From JBBQED01 sp038320345 (GTDB taxonomy: Bacteria; Bacteroidota; Bacteroidia; AKYH767-A; OLB10), in assembly GCA_038320345.1 (NCBI GenBank), contig JBBQED010000034.1, positions 1 through 14,018 on the forward strand: a stretch of 14,018 nucleotides of DNA. Reading direction: 5' to 3'. A program made the translations under genes and the position numbers. How positions within the stretch are numbered: position 1 is the stretch's first letter; each line of letters starts with the position of its first letter. This document shows, piece by piece, positions 1 through 7,395 of this stretch. Below the pieces are notes generated by a model. The model was not told where the DNA came from. It made no database searches and saw only the letters and a program-made list of their open reading frames with translations.

Positions 1-902
1 TCAAATTGATAAATCCAATATACCGACGATGCATAAATTATTCTGCTGTCAGGTGAAAAACTTACCCCAAAACCCACTACTCCATCATTTACAGATACAT
101 TTTGCGGGTTAGAAAATACGCCAGTACAACGATCGAAATCAAAAACTTCTAAGTCGGTGTAGGTATCATAGCTTGCATATTTAGTTCCATCAGGCGAAAA
201 AGTTGCTTGACCAGAACTATAATTACGTATCCCAATTGATTGCTTTGAGTGGAAAATTATACCATTTGGGTTTAAAAAATAAACATAGTAATTAGGGGAT
301 CGATATTCTGGAAATACAATCCACCAATCACGACCATTTGCATGTCTACAGGCTAAAACTTGACCCAAATCAAGAGTGTCAGAACAAATCACCTGGTTTT
401 TTGAAATCACTTTACCCTTTCCATTATTGAGAGTTTTATCAATTTTAGAATAGTACAAGAAATCGGGATATGGATATACTGTATCTCCAGGCGTTTCGTG
501 AATCAAGTAATATTGGTTTGGGTTGCCCGGATCTGGCAATAACATGTCAGCCGCAGTTACGCGAATACCGGTATTGTAAACTGAAGTCGTGTAGGAACTA
601 GGATTTAGCCCACTTCCATTCTGCATGGTATCGTTAGTTGCATCCGCAATCCAGACACCATTTGAATAGAACAACAAATTACCCACCGAATCGGAAATCA
701 AACCAAGTGTAAAATCCAGCTGCATATCTCTCAACGAATCATAATAGATATTGGGAGCACCAAAATTGAAATCAAGGTTTGACCCCCCAAATGGTATTGG
801 AAAACTATTTGCATAGCCCTGTAACCACATATTGTCAACACGCTGTGCAATACATGCAGTATTTATCAAAATAGAAATAAAAACGAGTCTGACAATTCTC
901 AT
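1..902 (-). CDS. Secreted beta-propeller-like protein, C-terminus cut by window edge
   Basis: I read about 300 open codons on the minus strand, from an ATG at 902 to the window edge without a stop. The N-terminus MRIVRLVFISILINTACIAQ is a clear signal peptide with likely cleavage after AQ, so the product is exported. Further on there are repeated motifs of the type FSPDGTKYASYDT and FSPDSRIIYASS, which resemble the PD40/WD40-like strands of secreted beta-propeller proteins in Bacteroidota. Stretches such as LISDSVGNLLFYSNGVWIAD fit the same class. A T9SS sorting domain may lie beyond the edge, but this is not visible. The start overlaps the stop of the upstream gene by 4 bases (ATGA), so the two are probably co-transcribed and translationally coupled. 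No enzymatic motif is visible, and the specific function is unknown. Confidence 0.8.
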   Translation of the reverse strand, partial: MRIVRLVFISILINTACIAQRVDNMWLQGYANSFPIPFGGSNLDFNFGAPNIYYDSLRDMQLDFTLGLISDSVGNLLFYSNGVWIADATNDTMQNGSGLNPSSYTTSVYNTGIRVTAADMLLPDPGNPNQYYLIHETPGDTVYPYPDFLYYSKIDKTLNNGKGKVISKNQVICSDTLDLGQVLACRHANGRDWWIVFPEYRSPNYYVYFLNPNGIIFHSKQSIGIRNYSSGQATFSPDGTKYASYDTYTDLEVFDFDRCTGVFSNPQNVSVNDGVVGFGVSFSPDSRIIYASSVYWIYQF

Positions 903-2491
903 TGAACGATAAGTTTAACGGTATTAAATTGCTGATGTATGTTTGTCAGCTTCAATAAGTACATACCTTCTGATAAATCTAACTCAGAGAAACTGTAAAA
1001 ATTAGTATTTGCAGAAATCTGAAGCGTAATTACCGCTTGACCTTGTAAGTTTACAACCCTCAACGTACTTTTTTCAGCCAATGGATTTTTAAATTGTAAT
1101 GTTGAGTTTGTATTTAAAGGGTTTCCGTCTATCCATAATATATTATCAGATTCGGTTTGTTTTAACCTGAGTGGAGAGTTTGCGCAACCTGCGGCATCAT
1201 CATATGTTAGTGTATCAGTTACCCATCGTAAAACTGCACGTGCACGAAAAACGGCCTTGCCTCCTTCCAAAGGACATTGAAATGCAATCGTAATTAATGT
1301 ATCAATTGCACCGATTGTGAAATTTACATTATACTTATTGAAATACTTTTTGTAGATTTCCAGCATGTATTTTTCGTTAACCTCCGGCAATAAATTCTCG
1401 TTTGCTGCATTTGTTAATGTGGTAATGTCTTCATCCACCTCCGACTTTACTTCTTTGAAATGATTTAATTGTCCCTGTACTTTTGAGTACAGATCTGGCA
1501 GCTGGTCAAATTTAATTTCATCACTACTGGATTCTAATATCAATAAACTCATTTGCTCAAGGTTGCTATTAAATTCTTCTACATTAATAGAAAATTTATT
1601 ATGCTCAATTAAAATTTGACTGGAATCAATATAGTTGATGGAAGTGTTTTCGAGAGAATCTTTAAAATCAATAAACAGTTCGTCGACTGGTGCAATTGCA
1701 TCCGCTATTTTTATTTTATCCAATAAAATTTGTGAGGCAATGTACTTTTCTTCATTAGGAAAATTTTCGAACTCTTTTTCACCACTTGCTAATAATTGGT
1801 CATTGCCATTTAATACAATGCTATTCTCTTCATCAAAACCATCACAATCGTAATTATTTATTGAAGTAGGAGTATATGTTAACAAGGGATCCGGATTTAT
1901 CCATCCTGCAGGATCCGAACTTGGAGGACTGAAACTTCCTGTAGTGCATACATCGAAGCGGGATAGCGCAATTAATCCTGCTGCTGTTTCAAAATTCTTT
2001 GCTGCCCAAGTACTGTAGGACCCTGTCCATTCATTTCCGGTATTATCTTGGGTGCCCATGATGGCATCATCATCCACTACTAAACCAAAATCGTGATTAC
2101 CAATTGCGTTTTGTTTGAATTGGTCGGTTGATGTGCAATTTCCTGAAAATTTAAATCCAGTTATACTATTATCGGAAAAATTATTAAAAATTACATTATC
2201 AGGGCTTGCATCAAAATGAAATGCACGATTTTTTGTAGATGGAAGAAGTGGATCACCCCCGGGAAAACGTAAATACGAAGGACGGAATTCTGCTAAAATT
2301 TTATTAACGTTTGCATTGGCAAATGCACTGGATGTTAATAAAGTGTTTGCTCCGTTGAGTCCAAGATAATCGTTAATCTTTCGATAGGTTTGGTCAGAGG
2401 TGGTTGAGGAGTATGTTCCCAAAGTTGCAGTTTGACTTTATACACCAATAGAAAGAACAACGAACATGTAGGTTAAAAGTAGGTTTTTCAT
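899..2491 (-). pseudogene. T9SS-secreted surface protein with an in-frame TAA in its signal peptide
   Basis: From an ATG at 2491 the frame reads MKNLLLTYMFVVLSIGV, then TAA (2438-2440), then SQTATLGTYSS and about 500 uninterrupted codons. The N-terminal piece is a typical signal peptide, and SQ is a usual end for one, so the TAA replaces about residue 18 and probably arose from a single base change (e.g. TAT). The last roughly 75 residues, ending in GMYLLKL and VKLIVQ, form a type A T9SS sorting domain. The middle contains a GNEWTGSY motif, a PAGWINPD segment and, later, QCPLEGGKAVFRARA, which I associate with the C-terminal halves of large Bacteroidota beta-helix surface proteins. Between these is an acidic, probably helical region. 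The first 60 residues seem to come from another family. A TTG at 2422 could restart translation, but the product would lack a signal peptide. A sequencing error is possible. Confidence 0.7.
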
Positions 2492-2876
2492 AAAAAGTGG
2501 ATTAGGGTTACTTAAAAGTAAAAACAATTTTGAAACCACGATGAAATTCAACAATATTTTATAAAAATTTAGGAAACTTAATTTTTAATAGATTCATAAA
2601 ACTGTCCCATTAAATTTCTGCAAACTATTAAAAGCGGCAGGGATAGCAGTGGAAATCCTTTTTGATTGTCAAAAAGATTGGAACGGATAGCCCGGTGACC
2701 GAACGAAGTGAAGGGCAGACGCCCAAATTTTAAATTGAAAACCAAAAGTCAAGTTAGAAAAAAGAACGTTAATTCTTGAATATATCCCAATTAATGAAAA
2801 AACACAAAAACAAATTCGAATTTCAATTGCTATTAAAAAATAATTTGCATAATTTTAATCCTCTAAGTCACATCCC
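2492..2876. other. Divergent intergenic region, AT-rich, with one structured GC-richer block
   Basis: This gap of 385 bases separates the minus-strand T9SS gene from the plus-strand small secreted protein gene. I see no coding frame of interest in it. Most of it is AT-rich; the exception is the block at about 2640-2724, listed separately. A near-consensus Bacteroidota -7 box (TACTTTTA, one mismatch) lies upstream of the minus-strand gene around 2510, but it has no convincing -33 TTG. No convincing promoter was found for the plus-strand gene. Confidence 0.6.
2640..2724 (+). ncRNA. Candidate structured intergenic element with two hairpins
   Basis: CTTTTTGA (2658-2665) pairs perfectly with TCAAAAAG (2669-2676) across a TTG loop, and the stem extends by AAT/ATT past a bulged C. 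On each side lie similar purine-rich strings, GGGATAGCAGTGGAA before and GGAACGGATAGCCC after, whose outer GGG and CCC can pair. A second hairpin follows, GGGC-AGAC-GCCC (2713-2724). The sequence GATAGCAGTGGAAATCC with GGAACGGATAGCCC is one I recall as recurring between genes in many Bacteroidota genomes; it may relate to a known structured RNA motif such as flavo-1, but I cannot confirm this. The strand is assigned from that recollection. It could be an RNA, a transcription end or a dispersed repeat. Confidence 0.5.
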
Positions 2877-3173
2877 ATGAAACAGATTATTCCCATCATT
2901 ATTTTACTGACCCTTTTGGGTCTTACATCTTATGCTCAGGAAGGTATTCCGGCTATAAAAGGACCTGTTCATGACCCTGCAGTTTTAGCTATGATTTATG
3001 TGCCGATCAACCCTCACGATACTGCCTTTCAGAAAACAGATTTTCAATTGCCGGTAAAAGGATATCCTTACTTCAAAATGGATAACACTGCCCCCATTTA
3101 CACCAGAGCGAAAATGGATTCGGTGATCACTTACATTCAGGGTTTGTTCAAAGAAGAATCTACTAAAAAATGA
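2877..3173 (+). CDS. Small secreted protein of unknown function
   Basis: This encodes 98 residues. MKQIIPIIILLTLLGLTSYAQ is a classical signal peptide, with probable cleavage after AQ, leaving a mature protein of about 77 residues in the periplasm or outside the cell. There is no lipobox cysteine, and the protein has no cysteine at all. The mature part is rich in proline and aromatic residues (e.g. GYPYFKMDNTAPIYT) and ends in a short amphipathic, lysine-rich helix-like tail. I recognise no domain. Its stop overlaps the start of the following Cdd1-family gene by ATGA, which implies co-expression although one product is exported and the other should be cytoplasmic. The signal peptide and tight coupling make it a likely real gene. 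Confidence 0.75.
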   Translation: MKQIIPIIILLTLLGLTSYAQEGIPAIKGPVHDPAVLAMIYVPINPHDTAFQKTDFQLPVKGYPYFKMDNTAPIYTRAKMDSVITYIQGLFKEESTKK

Positions 3174-3460
3174 AAACACTCACGGAATCTGATCAGATCC
3201 GGAAAAAATCACTGAAGCAATTACAAGTAATACCCGGCGTAGGTCCTTCCATTGCCCACGACCTTTGGCTTTTAGGCATCCGTAAAGTGGAGGATCTCGT
3301 TACCAAAGACCCCGAAACCCTATACCACGAATCCAACCAATTAGTAGGTCAGGTTCAAGACCGCTGTTTATTGTATGTTTTTCGTTGTGCAGTCTATTTT
3401 GCTCAAACTCCCGAGCCTAAACGAGACCTTGAAATGTTAAAATGGTGGAATTGGAAATAA
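3170..3460 (+). CDS. Cdd1-family helix-hairpin-helix protein
   Basis: The 96 residues match my recollection of the small Cdd1 family (Pfam 'pathogenicity locus', sometimes labelled mitomycin resistance protein). A helix-hairpin-helix motif is visible as LQVIPGVGPSIAHDLWLLGI at residues 18-37, followed by VEDLVTKDPETLY. The family's conserved block DRCLLYVFRCAVYFA spans about 64-78, and the typical KWWNWK closes the protein. HhH motifs of this form bind the DNA backbone without sequence preference, so a DNA-related cytoplasmic role is likely, but the family has no firm biochemical function that I know of. Length is normal for the family. Translation probably depends on the preceding small secreted protein gene, since ATGA is shared between them. 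No terminator is evident before the rpsO promoter. Confidence 0.88.
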   Translation: MKTLTESDQIRKKSLKQLQVIPGVGPSIAHDLWLLGIRKVEDLVTKDPETLYHESNQLVGQVQDRCLLYVFRCAVYFAQTPEPKRDLEMLKWWNWK

Positions 3461-3546
3461 GGCTATAACTACTATTTAATTAATAATCAATTATTTAGTT
3501 ATTTTTCTGGCAAATTGTCAAATTGTTAAAAACCTCTTTACTTAAC

Positions 3547-3577
3547 TTGCTGATTCGGAATCAACTTCGTATCTTTG
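3547..3577 (+). promoter_or_regulatory. Bacteroidota-type promoter of rpsO
   Basis: TTG (3547-3549) and TATCTTTG (3570-3577) are separated by 20 bases, which matches the -33/-7 consensus TTG-N19-21-TAnnTTTG used by the Bacteroidota primary sigma factor. Transcription should start a few bases after 3577, giving a leader of roughly 30 bases before the rpsO ATG at 3611. Confidence 0.75.
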
Positions 3578-3610
3578 CCCTCCTGTAAAAAGAAAAAATT
3601 AAGTATTCGC

Positions 3611-3880
3611 ATGTTATTAACATCAGAAAGTAAGAAGGATATCTTCAAAAAACACGGCAAATCCGAATCTAATACCGGCATGTCAGAAGCTCAGATTGCT
3701 ATGTTTACTGAGCGGATCAATCATTTAACTGATCACTTGAAAGTCTTCAAAAAAGACTATTCTACCCAACGTGCTCTAATTGGACTGGTAGGTAAACGCA
3801 GAAGTTTACTAGATTACCTTTCTAAAACCGATATCATGCGTTACCGCGCGATCATCGCCGAGCTGGGTATACGTAAATAA
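3611..3880 (+). CDS. rpsO: 30S ribosomal protein S15
   Basis: The 89-residue product has the full-length S15 pattern: ESKKDIFKKHGKSESNTGMSEAQIAMFT at the start, then INHLTDHLKVFKKDYSTQRALIGLVGKRRSLLDYL, and a LGIRK end. S15 binds the central domain of 16S rRNA early in small-subunit assembly, and the HLKVFKKDYSTQR segment belongs to its rRNA-binding surface. I chose ATG 3611 because it gives the family's usual length and N-terminus. A TTG in frame at 3575 would add 12 residues, but it lies inside the -7 promoter box and cannot be in the mRNA. There is no Shine-Dalgarno sequence, as is normal for Bacteroidota. pnp follows, as in E. coli, with a hairpin terminator between them. Confidence 0.97.
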   Translation: MLLTSESKKDIFKKHGKSESNTGMSEAQIAMFTERINHLTDHLKVFKKDYSTQRALIGLVGKRRSLLDYLSKTDIMRYRAIIAELGIRK

Positions 3881-3914
3881 AATATTCCCCATAGGCCGTA
3901 AGGCACAAACTGAT

Positions 3915-3946
3915 AAAAAGGCAATTTGATGGAATTGCCTTTTTTT
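3915..3946 (+). terminator. Intrinsic terminator or attenuator between rpsO and pnp
   Basis: GGCAATT (3920-3926) pairs with AATTGCC (3933-3939) over a six-base loop, and the stem extends with five A-T pairs (3915-3919 with 3940-3944). A run of seven T follows the GC-containing stem. This is a standard rho-independent form. As I see no good pnp promoter after it, partial read-through may supply pnp mRNA. Confidence 0.85.
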
Positions 3947-3973
3947 ATTTAATCCATCCGCTGCAAAAAAATC

Positions 3974-6121
3974 ATGAAACCTAAAGGATTTATCAAGACC
4001 TTTCGCCTCGAAGACGGAAGGGAAATTAGTATCGAAACAGGCCTGTTGGCCAAACAAGCTGATGGCGCAGTAGTTGTCCGAATGGGCGATTGCATGTTGC
4101 TGGCAACTGTTGTTTCTAACCAAGACGCTAAACCAGGAACCGATTTTCTACCACTTACGGTAGATTATCAGGAAAAATTTGCTTCCGCAGGAAGATTTCC
4201 CGGTGGATTTTTCCGTCGTGAAGGTCGTACTACCGACCATGAAGTATTAATCTGTCGTTTGATCGACCGTGCTTTACGCCCTCTTTTCCCGGATGATTAT
4301 CATGCCGACACTCAGGTAGCTGTAACAATGGTTTCTGCAGATATGAATGTTGCTCCGGATTCATTAGCTGCGCTTGCTGCTTCTGCTGCTATTGCAGTTT
4401 CTGATATTCCTTTCAATGGACCAATTTCTGAAGTTCGTGTTGCACGTATCGATGGCAAATTTATCATCAATCCTCCCCGCTTAGAATTAGATAAGGCGGA
4501 TATCGATCTGATCGTTGCTGGATCTGCTGCTGACATCGTAATGGTAGAAGGAGAAATGAATGAGGTGAGTGAACATGAAATGGCGGAAGCTATTCGTATC
4601 GCTCATGAAGCTATCAAAGTTCAATGTCAGGCACAATCTGATCTCGTTGAGATGATGGGTGGTGTTACAAAACGTGAATACAATCACGAAACACATGACG
4701 AAGAATTACGTGAAAAAATATGGAAAGAAACATTTGATAAAGCTTATGCTGTAGCTCGTCAGTGTAATCCTGATAAGCATGCTCGTAAAGTTGCTTTTAA
4801 AGCGGTGCAAGATGAATTTTCTGCTCAATATACCCCTGAAGAACTTGCTACGAAAGCTGGATTCATCAAGACTTATTTTCATGATGTAGAGAAAGAAGCT
4901 GTTCGCAGCATGATCCTCAAAGAAAAAATTCGTCTCGATGGACGTGGTTTAACAGACATACGTTTCATCTGGAGTGATGTCAATTATCTACCATCAGCTC
5001 ACGGTTCTGCTCTTTTTACTCGTGGTGAAACACAATCATTAACGTCAGTAACGCTTGGTTCTAAAATGGACGAACAGATTATTGATCAGGCAATGTTTGA
5101 TGGTAAAAATAAATTCCTGTTACATTACAACTTCCCTGGATTTAGTACTGGCGAAGTAAAACCTAATCGCGGACAAAGTCGTCGTGAAGTAGGTCACGGA
5201 AATCTGGCTATGCGTTCCTTGAAAAAGATGATGCCTGGTGATGATGTGAATCCTTATACAATCCGTATTGTTTCTGATATTCTTGAATCAAATGGTTCTT
5301 CTTCTATGGCAACTGTGTGTGCAGGAAGTTTGGCTTTGTTTGATGCGGGTGTTAAACTTAAAAGTGCGGTTTCAGGAATTGCAATGGGTTTAATTACTGA
5401 CGGTAAAGGAAGCTTTGCTGTATTAAGTGATATTTTGGGCGATGAAGATCACTTGGGAGACATGGATTTTAAAGTAACTGGTACTAGCAAAGGTATTTGT
5501 GCTTGTCAGATGGATCTTAAAGTACATGGCTTGCCGTATGAAATCATGTTACAAGCTCTGGAGCAGGCGAAAGCAGGAAGATTACATATCCTGGGTGAGA
5601 TGAATAAAACACTTGCTGCAACTCGCGAAGATTATAAAGAACATGCTCCACGTATTGTGAAGCTCCGTATTGCCCGTGAATATATTGGTGCTGTAATCGG
5701 ACCCGGTGGAAAAATCATTCAAGAGATTCAACGTGTTACTGGTGCAACAATATCTATTGAAGAAGTAAATAATGAAGGGGTAGTAGAAATTGCATCACCC
5801 GATAAAAAATCTATTGATGCTGCACTGAACTGGATTAAAGGAATCGTGATGGAGCCTGAAGTGGGTGAAGTATATGATGGAAAAGTTAAAACAATAACTG
5901 CATTCGGTGCTTTCGTTGAATTCCTCCCTGGTAAAGATGGTTTGTTGCATATCTCTGAAATTTCTAATGAGCGCTTGTCTACGATGGACGGTGTTCTAAA
6001 AGAAGGAGAAGTCATTCAAGTGAAACTGATTGAAATCGACAAGAAAACAGGTAAGTATCGTCTTTCTCGTAAGGTTTTGCTTGGAAATCGTCCGGAACGT
6101 GTTACTCCGGAAACTAATTAA
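3974..6121 (+). CDS. pnp: Polyribonucleotide nucleotidyltransferase (PNPase)
   Basis: The 715-residue protein has the complete PNPase layout: first RNase PH domain (about 15-150, with GRFPGGFFRREGR at 73-85), an alpha-helical linker (about 240-315), a second, catalytic RNase PH domain (about 318-545, with LDGRGLTDIR, FTRGETQ and the acidic site GDEDHLGDMDFK at 489-500), a KH domain with GPGGK at 576-580, and an S1 domain at about 631-702. Asp492, Asp498 and Lys500 should correspond to the catalytic residues of the E. coli enzyme. It degrades RNA 3' to 5' by phosphorolysis, releasing nucleoside diphosphates, and works as a cytoplasmic trimer. It follows rpsO, separated by a hairpin. The start agrees with the family N-terminus (KTFRLEDGREISIETG). 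Length is normal. Confidence 0.97.
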   Translation: MKPKGFIKTFRLEDGREISIETGLLAKQADGAVVVRMGDCMLLATVVSNQDAKPGTDFLPLTVDYQEKFASAGRFPGGFFRREGRTTDHEVLICRLIDRALRPLFPDDYHADTQVAVTMVSADMNVAPDSLAALAASAAIAVSDIPFNGPISEVRVARIDGKFIINPPRLELDKADIDLIVAGSAADIVMVEGEMNEVSEHEMAEAIRIAHEAIKVQCQAQSDLVEMMGGVTKREYNHETHDEELREKIWKETFDKAYAVARQCNPDKHARKVAFKAVQDEFSAQYTPEELATKAGFIKTYFHDVEKEAVRSMILKEKIRLDGRGLTDIRFIWSDVNYLPSAHGSALFTRGETQSLTSVTLGSKMDEQIIDQAMFDGKNKFLLHYNFPGFSTGEVKPNRGQSRREVGHGNLAMRSLKKMMPGDDVNPYTIRIVSDILESNGSSSMATVCAGSLALFDAGVKLKSAVSGIAMGLITDGKGSFAVLSDILGDEDHLGDMDFKVTGTSKGICACQMDLKVHGLPYEIMLQALEQAKAGRLHILGEMNKTLAATREDYKEHAPRIVKLRIAREYIGAVIGPGGKIIQEIQRVTGATISIEEVNNEGVVEIASPDKKSIDAALNWIKGIVMEPEVGEVYDGKVKTITAFGAFVEFLPGKDGLLHISEISNERLSTMDGVLKEGEVIQVKLIEIDKKTGKYRLSRKVLLGNRPERVTPETN

Positions 6122-6144
6122 GGCTTAAAAAATCATCCATATTT

Positions 6145-6182
6145 TGCTAAAACCCGCTCCCAAGGCGGGTTTTAGCATTTTT
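6145..6182 (+). terminator. Intrinsic terminator of pnp
   Basis: TGCTAAAACCCGC (6145-6157) pairs perfectly over 13 bases with GCGGGTTTTAGCA (6165-6177) across a seven-base loop, followed by a short T run. It begins 24 bases after the pnp stop and is flanked downstream by AT-rich DNA. Confidence 0.88.
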
Positions 6183-6381
6183 AGCAAATTTTATTTTTCA
6201 TACCTTTAAAATCTTAATACCACCCTTTTAACGTAAGTTTTTATTATCAAAACGTGCACTTTTTTTGTAATAAACCCAAAAAATCCAGAAATCCTTACAG
6301 CCAATCGATAGATCCTGTTTAGAGATTTTGCAACCTCCCTTGAATACTTCCGTTACGATAGCCTGAAACGAGTCGAAATAC

Positions 6382-7245
6382 ATGAGACAACTAAAAATTA
6401 CTAAGCAGGTTACGAACCGGGAAACCGCCTCTTTAGATAAGTATCTGCAGGAAATTGGAAAAGTAGAATTACTTACTCCCGATCAAGAAGTTGATTTAGC
6501 AAGACGAATTAAAGAAGGTGATCGTACAGCATTAGAAAAACTAACGAAAGCGAATTTACGATTTGTAGTATCTGTTGCAAAACAATACCAGAATCAGGGA
6601 CTCACATTAGGTGACCTTATAAACGAAGGAAACCTTGGTCTTATTAAGGCAGCGCAAAGGTTTGATGAAACACGCGGATTTAAGTTCATCAGTTATGCGG
6701 TGTGGTGGATTCGTCAAAGTATTCTACAAGCATTGGCTGAACAAGCAAGGATTGTTCGTCTTCCTTTAAATAAGATTGGATTCATCAATAAGATCAATAA
6801 AGCTTTTGCGCAACTCGAACAAGAGTTTGAACGTGAACCTACCAACGAAGAATTATCTACGCTACTCAATATTCCAGTGGATGATGTGATGGATACGATG
6901 CGTTCTTCAGGACGACATGTTTCTATGGATGCTCCTTTAAATCAAGGAGAAGATGCAACCTTGATGGATCTGATGCCAGGAGAAGATTCTGCACCGTCGC
7001 CAGAAATGAATCTCATTACTGAATCATTAAGAAGAGAAATTGAACGTGCACTATATACGCTCACTCCACGTGAAGCAGATGTTATACGCTTATACTTCGG
7101 GTTAAATGAAACATCCATGACCCTTGAAGAAATCGGTGAGCGATTTGAACTTACTCGTGAAAGAGTTCGTCAGATCAAAGAAAAAGCAATCCGCAGGTTA
7201 AAACATACTTCCAGAAGTAAAATTCTTAGGACGTACCTCGGATAG
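6382..7245 (+). CDS. rpoD: Primary sigma factor, sigma-70 family
   Basis: The 287-residue protein is the short primary sigma factor of Bacteroidota, which lacks region 1.1. Region 1.2 is at about 16-48 (DKYLQEIGKVELLTPDQEVDLA), region 2 at about 52-122 with NLRFVVSVAKQYQ, GDLINEGNLGLIKAAQRFD and the -7-contacting segment FKFISYAVWWIRQSI, region 3 at about 130-205, and region 4 at about 218-275 with the helix-turn-helix TLEEIGERFELTRERVRQIK. It directs RNA polymerase to promoters such as the one before rpsO. The gene lies alone between two strong terminators, so it should have its own promoter in the 200 bases upstream. I see no perfect TAnnTTTG there; TACCTTTA (6201-6208) is one base off, and ATTTTGC near 6325 is a weaker candidate. 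The start fits the conserved MRQLKITKQ N-terminus. Confidence 0.97.
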   Translation: MRQLKITKQVTNRETASLDKYLQEIGKVELLTPDQEVDLARRIKEGDRTALEKLTKANLRFVVSVAKQYQNQGLTLGDLINEGNLGLIKAAQRFDETRGFKFISYAVWWIRQSILQALAEQARIVRLPLNKIGFINKINKAFAQLEQEFEREPTNEELSTLLNIPVDDVMDTMRSSGRHVSMDAPLNQGEDATLMDLMPGEDSAPSPEMNLITESLRREIERALYTLTPREADVIRLYFGLNETSMTLEEIGERFELTRERVRQIKEKAIRRLKHTSRSKILRTYLG

Positions 7246-7270
7246 AAGATGGTTTTTGGGTTTTAGGTGT

Positions 7271-7304
7271 AAAACCCCGGAGGCGTTCGCTCCTCTGGGG
7301 TTTT
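7271..7304 (+). terminator. Intrinsic terminator of rpoD
   Basis: AAAACCCCGGAGG (7271-7283) pairs with CCTCTGGGGTTTT (7292-7304) as a 13-base stem with a single G-T wobble and an eight-base loop. T-rich sequence (ttttctgtttttct) continues after it. It starts 26 bases after the rpoD stop. Confidence 0.88.
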
Positions 7305-7395
7305 CTGTTTTTCTATTGCGCTTGATTTTCTCCATCAGAAGATGCTTTATTACCATACATTTTTATAGCTTCGTAAGCACAAATCATCTTCAATT

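Noticed and set aside
899..2422. Accepting TTG 2422 as the normal start of the T9SS protein
   Set aside because: It would leave a T9SS protein without a signal peptide, while a complete signal peptide lies in frame directly upstream behind a TAA.
2985..3179. Minus-strand open frame across the small secreted protein gene
   Set aside because: It is antisense to a gene with a clear signal peptide and ATGA coupling, and its own product has no recognisable feature.
3575..3610. Longer rpsO start at TTG 3575 (adds 12 residues)
   Set aside because: The TTG is part of the -7 box TATCTTTG and would not be in the mRNA; S15 proteins begin at the ATG at 3611.
4312..4696. Open frames on the minus strand inside pnp
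   Set aside because: They are complementary to strongly conserved PNPase codons and have no recognisable product or start signal.
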